Source of the DNA: CALZKI01 sp964567585
Lineage (GTDB): Bacteria > Bacillota > Clostridia > Lachnospirales > Lachnospiraceae
Direction of reading: 5' to 3'
Assembly: GCA_964567585.1 (NCBI GenBank)
Contig: CAZMND010000117.1
Location: 1 to 6,182 of the forward strand
Length of the DNA: 6,182 bases
Under the pieces are notes generated by a model, which saw nothing but the letters and a program-made list of their open reading frames with translations, did no database searches and was not told the DNA's origin. Position 1 is the first letter of the stretch. The number at the start of each line of letters is the position of its first letter. Position numbers and translations under genes: made by a program. This document shows, piece by piece, positions 4,141 through 6,182 of this stretch.

Positions 4141-4608
4141 ATGGTAGATTGGATTGCCATTCGCACTGATTATGTAACAACGGACACAAGTTATAGAAAA
4201 TTGGTCGAGAAATACGGCGTTTCATTTACGGAAATATCAAGACACGGCAGGGAAGAAAACTGGCGCGAGGAAAGGCAAAAATATCAAGAAAATACTTATT
4301 CAAAAACAATCGAACTTATGGCAAAGAATCAAGCCAAGCGAGCAGAACGGCTGAAAACCATCACAGATACGATACTTGACAAGATTGAACGCGTTGTCGA
4401 TGGGATGACGGAAACGGACATACAGGCATATAGACAGGTGACATCTGCGCTCAAAGATATTAAAGAGATACAGATGCTTAAATCTGATGCAGATATGAGA
4501 GAGCAAGAGGCGAGGATTGCTAATCTCCAAAAGCAAGCTGCTGATGATGATGCGCCAAAAGAAATTACCGTACACATTCAAGGTGACGCAAGTGATTATA
4601 GCAAATAA
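4141..4608 (+). CDS. terS: Phage terminase small subunit (155 aa)
   Basis: The small subunit recognises the phage packaging site and regulates the large subunit. ATG 4141 is chosen by ribosome binding site spacing; an in-frame ATG at 4135 would add two residues. The N-terminus (DWIAIRTDYVTTDTSYRKLVEKYGVSFTEISRHGREENW) is a helix-turn-helix of the type seen in many Bacillota terminase small subunits: 'I..DY.T.D.SY..LA.KYGVS...I...A..E.W...R'. The centre (about residues 50-125) is long charged helices suited to oligomerisation, and the C-terminus is a Lys/Asp-rich tail with a short beta-like element (EITVHIQGD). It lies 12 bases before the large subunit gene, the standard pairing. Length is normal for the family. 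Confidence 0.88.
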   Translation: MVDWIAIRTDYVTTDTSYRKLVEKYGVSFTEISRHGREENWREERQKYQENTYSKTIELMAKNQAKRAERLKTITDTILDKIERVVDGMTETDIQAYRQVTSALKDIKEIQMLKSDADMREQEARIANLQKQAADDDAPKEITVHIQGDASDYSK

Positions 4609-4620
4609 GAGGTGGTATAA

Positions 4621-6066
4621 GTGCCTACATTTGCAATAGACCCCCCAAATGAAAAACAAAAGAAATTACTCCTTGCCGATTATAGACACATTGGTTTTGG
4701 TGGCGCTCGTGGTGGTGGTAAGTCGTGGGTTATTCGTGTAAAGGCATCTCTACTTTGCCTTAACTATCCCGGTATTAAGGTGATGATCGTCCGTAAATCG
4801 TTTCCTGAACTTATGGCTAACCATATTAAGCCATTGAAAGCATTGTTAAGCGTTGGGACAAGGGATGCACTTGCCAAGTATAACGATGCAAAAAAAGAAA
4901 TGGTGTTTCCTAATGGTAGTGAAATCCTATTTCGATATTGTGACACGGAAAAGGATGTAGACAGATACCAAGGTACAGAGGTTGACGTGCTTTTCCTTGA
5001 TGAAGCTACGCAGTTGTCAAAAGAACAGATAGAGAAAATCCGTGCTTGTGTGCGTGGTGTCAATGAATTTCCAAAGCGGACATATTACATGATGAACCCG
5101 GGTGGGAAAGGTCACGGATATATCAAGAGATTATTTATCGACAAGGTATATGAAAAGGGAGAGTACCCCGAAGATTATTATTTTATACAATCCCTTGTTA
5201 CCGACAACAAAGCACTTATGGAGAGCGACCCGGACTATATAAGGCAATTAGAGGCCCTGCCGCCAAAACTCCGCAAGGCGTGGTTGGAGGGTAGATGGGA
5301 TGTGTTTGAGGGTGCTTACTTTGAGGAATTTAGAGCAACACCGGAGCCACAGAGTTGCTATGATGCCGGTATCACTGAGGAAGAAGCGCTTATAGAGCAT
5401 AGATGGACACACGTTATAAAGCCGTTTGATATACCAAAGGACTGGAAGATATACCGCAGTTATGACTGGGGATATGGAAAACCATTCTCTTGTGGTTGGT
5501 GGGCGGTCGATTATGACGGTTGTGCTTATCGAATACTTGAATTATATGGCTGCACAGGAACACCAAATGAGGGTGTGCATTGGTCGAATAAGGAGCAATT
5601 TGACAAGATTGCAGAGATAGAACGAGAACACCCATATCTTAAAGGCAAGAGAATACAGGGTGTGGCAGATCCGTCTATATGGGATGGTTCACACGGTATA
5701 TCGGCAGCAGAGGAAGCCGAGAAACATTCCTTGTGGTTTGAAAAGGGTGTCAATGACCGCATTGCCGGTTGGATGCAAGTACACGAGAGGTTGCGTTTTG
5801 ACGAGAATGGCAAGGCAATGATTTATTTCTTTGATACCTGCAAGGATGCCATAAGGACTATCCCACTTATGATGTATGACGAGCATAAACCCGAGGATTT
5901 GGACAGCAACTTGGAAGACCACGCTTGTGACGAGATACGCTATTTCTGTATGATGCGCCCAATCGCTCCAAGAAATATTGATGTTAAAGAAAAGCCGCTT
6001 TATGACCCGCTCAACCAGTTTGTTGAGAAGGGTAATTACAATAAAGCAATATTCAGGAGGTTATGA
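4621..6066 (+). CDS. terL: Phage terminase large subunit (481 aa)
   Basis: This is the ATPase/nuclease motor that drives DNA into the prohead and cuts concatemers. Start is GTG 4621 with AGAGGTGG just upstream. The N-terminal ATPase domain shows the Walker A loop GGARGGGKS (27-35, Lys34), the Walker B element VLFLDEA (123-129, Asp127 and Glu128), and an MMNPGG coupling-type motif (157-162). The C-terminal RuvC/RNase H-like nuclease domain begins around residue 275: Asp282 in SYDWGYG, Asp350 in VADPSIWD, and Asp433/Asp437 in EDHACDEIRYF are the likely metal-binding acids. It appears full length and intact, of the Terminase_6/Terminase_3 type. It ends TGA 6064-6066, overlapping ATG 6063. An embedded 64-residue ORF at 5426-5620 is a shadow. 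Confidence 0.97.
   Translation: MPTFAIDPPNEKQKKLLLADYRHIGFGGARGGGKSWVIRVKASLLCLNYPGIKVMIVRKSFPELMANHIKPLKALLSVGTRDALAKYNDAKKEMVFPNGSEILFRYCDTEKDVDRYQGTEVDVLFLDEATQLSKEQIEKIRACVRGVNEFPKRTYYMMNPGGKGHGYIKRLFIDKVYEKGEYPEDYYFIQSLVTDNKALMESDPDYIRQLEALPPKLRKAWLEGRWDVFEGAYFEEFRATPEPQSCYDAGITEEEALIEHRWTHVIKPFDIPKDWKIYRSYDWGYGKPFSCGWWAVDYDGCAYRILELYGCTGTPNEGVHWSNKEQFDKIAEIEREHPYLKGKRIQGVADPSIWDGSHGISAAEEAEKHSLWFEKGVNDRIAGWMQVHERLRFDENGKAMIYFFDTCKDAIRTIPLMMYDEHKPEDLDSNLEDHACDEIRYFCMMRPIAPRNIDVKEKPLYDPLNQFVEKGNYNKAIFRRL
6055..6060 (+). promoter_or_regulatory. Strong ribosome binding site inside the end of terL
   Basis: AGGAGG lies within the last codons of the large terminase gene. It is two bases from ATG 6063 and five from ATG 6066, so the second ATG is the better-spaced start for the following gene. 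Confidence 0.75.
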
Positions 6067-6182
6067 TGGAAACGAAAGATAATATTGTGCAGATGCCGCA
6101 ACAGCAGGCACAAGAACCGGCACCGGCAAATGAGCTGGAGATACGTGCAAAGAAAGAGATGGCAATGCTCCAGCAGACCGCC
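6066..6182 (+). CDS. N-terminus of the next late gene, possibly portal protein (3' truncated)
   Basis: Two adjacent in-frame ATG codons (6063, overlapping the terL stop, and 6066) follow a perfect AGGAGG. From 6066 the 39 visible codons read METKDNIVQMPQQQAQEP and continue APANELEIRAKKEMAMLQQTA. This is a Gln/Pro/Ala-rich, probably disordered leader followed by a charged helix. The portal gene usually comes directly after terL in this kind of phage, and low-complexity N-termini occur in portals, but no portal motif is visible in this short piece. A small accessory head protein is possible. The frame is open to the window edge. Confidence 0.7.
   Translation, partial: METKDNIVQMPQQQAQEPAPANELEIRAKKEMAMLQQTA

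Noticed and set aside
4300..4659. Minus-strand ORFs across terS and the terS-terL junction
   Set aside because: Antisense of the small terminase and of the junction; Cys/Ile-rich composition typical of shadow translations.
5426..5620. 64-residue + strand ORF within terL
   Set aside because: Lies fully inside the terL nuclease domain in another frame, without supporting motif.
1..6182. CRISPR array, tRNA, insertion sequence, attachment site
   Set aside because: No regularly spaced repeats, tRNA-like cloverleaf, transposase or integrase/att context was seen on either strand by reading.

Overview
The window looks like part of a temperate-type tailed phage or prophage of a low-to-mid GC Bacillota, most likely a gut Clostridia host (Lachnospiraceae/Oscillospiraceae type). 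The host guess rests on general resemblance: strong AGGAGG-type ribosome binding sites, many GTG/ATG starts in ATGA overlaps, and many short cysteine-rich proteins of a kind I know from clostridial phages. No database search was possible. All supported genes lie on the + strand.

Positions 1-221 hold the 3' end of a phage replication-initiator-like gene whose start lies upstream of the window. Positions 224-4007 form one tightly packed accessory (early/middle) operon with stop/start overlaps and almost no spacers. It encodes a run of small, mostly cysteine-rich putative zinc-binding proteins, a small HEMGH metallopeptidase-like protein, an orphan beta-class DNA methyltransferase (SPPY...DPFMGSGTT), a coiled-coil protein and several short conserved phage proteins. 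Three of these genes (461-613, 3280-3378, 3548-3715) are under 60 codons and easily missed. Two of them are diverged copies of the same zinc-finger/basic-helix protein. At 2475-2664 I see a disrupted gene: its recognisable C-terminal end is in a different frame from its start.

A rho-independent terminator (4018-4047) closes the operon. An AT-rich leader of roughly 90 bases follows, with an inverted repeat, a TATAAT hexamer and a small hairpin beside the next ribosome binding site. The packaging module then begins with the small terminase (about 4141-4608) and the large terminase (4621-6066). The first codons of the next gene (from 6063/6066) run off the end, probably the portal or another head gene.

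Functionally, the left part would finish replication and supply accessory functions such as DNA modification and small Zn proteins. The right part packages DNA into proheads. The terminator and AT-rich leader mark a plausible early/late transcription boundary. I do not see a convincing new multi-gene system. The best leads are the disrupted gene, the zinc-finger paralogue pair, and the HEMGH protein with its sharp internal GC step.
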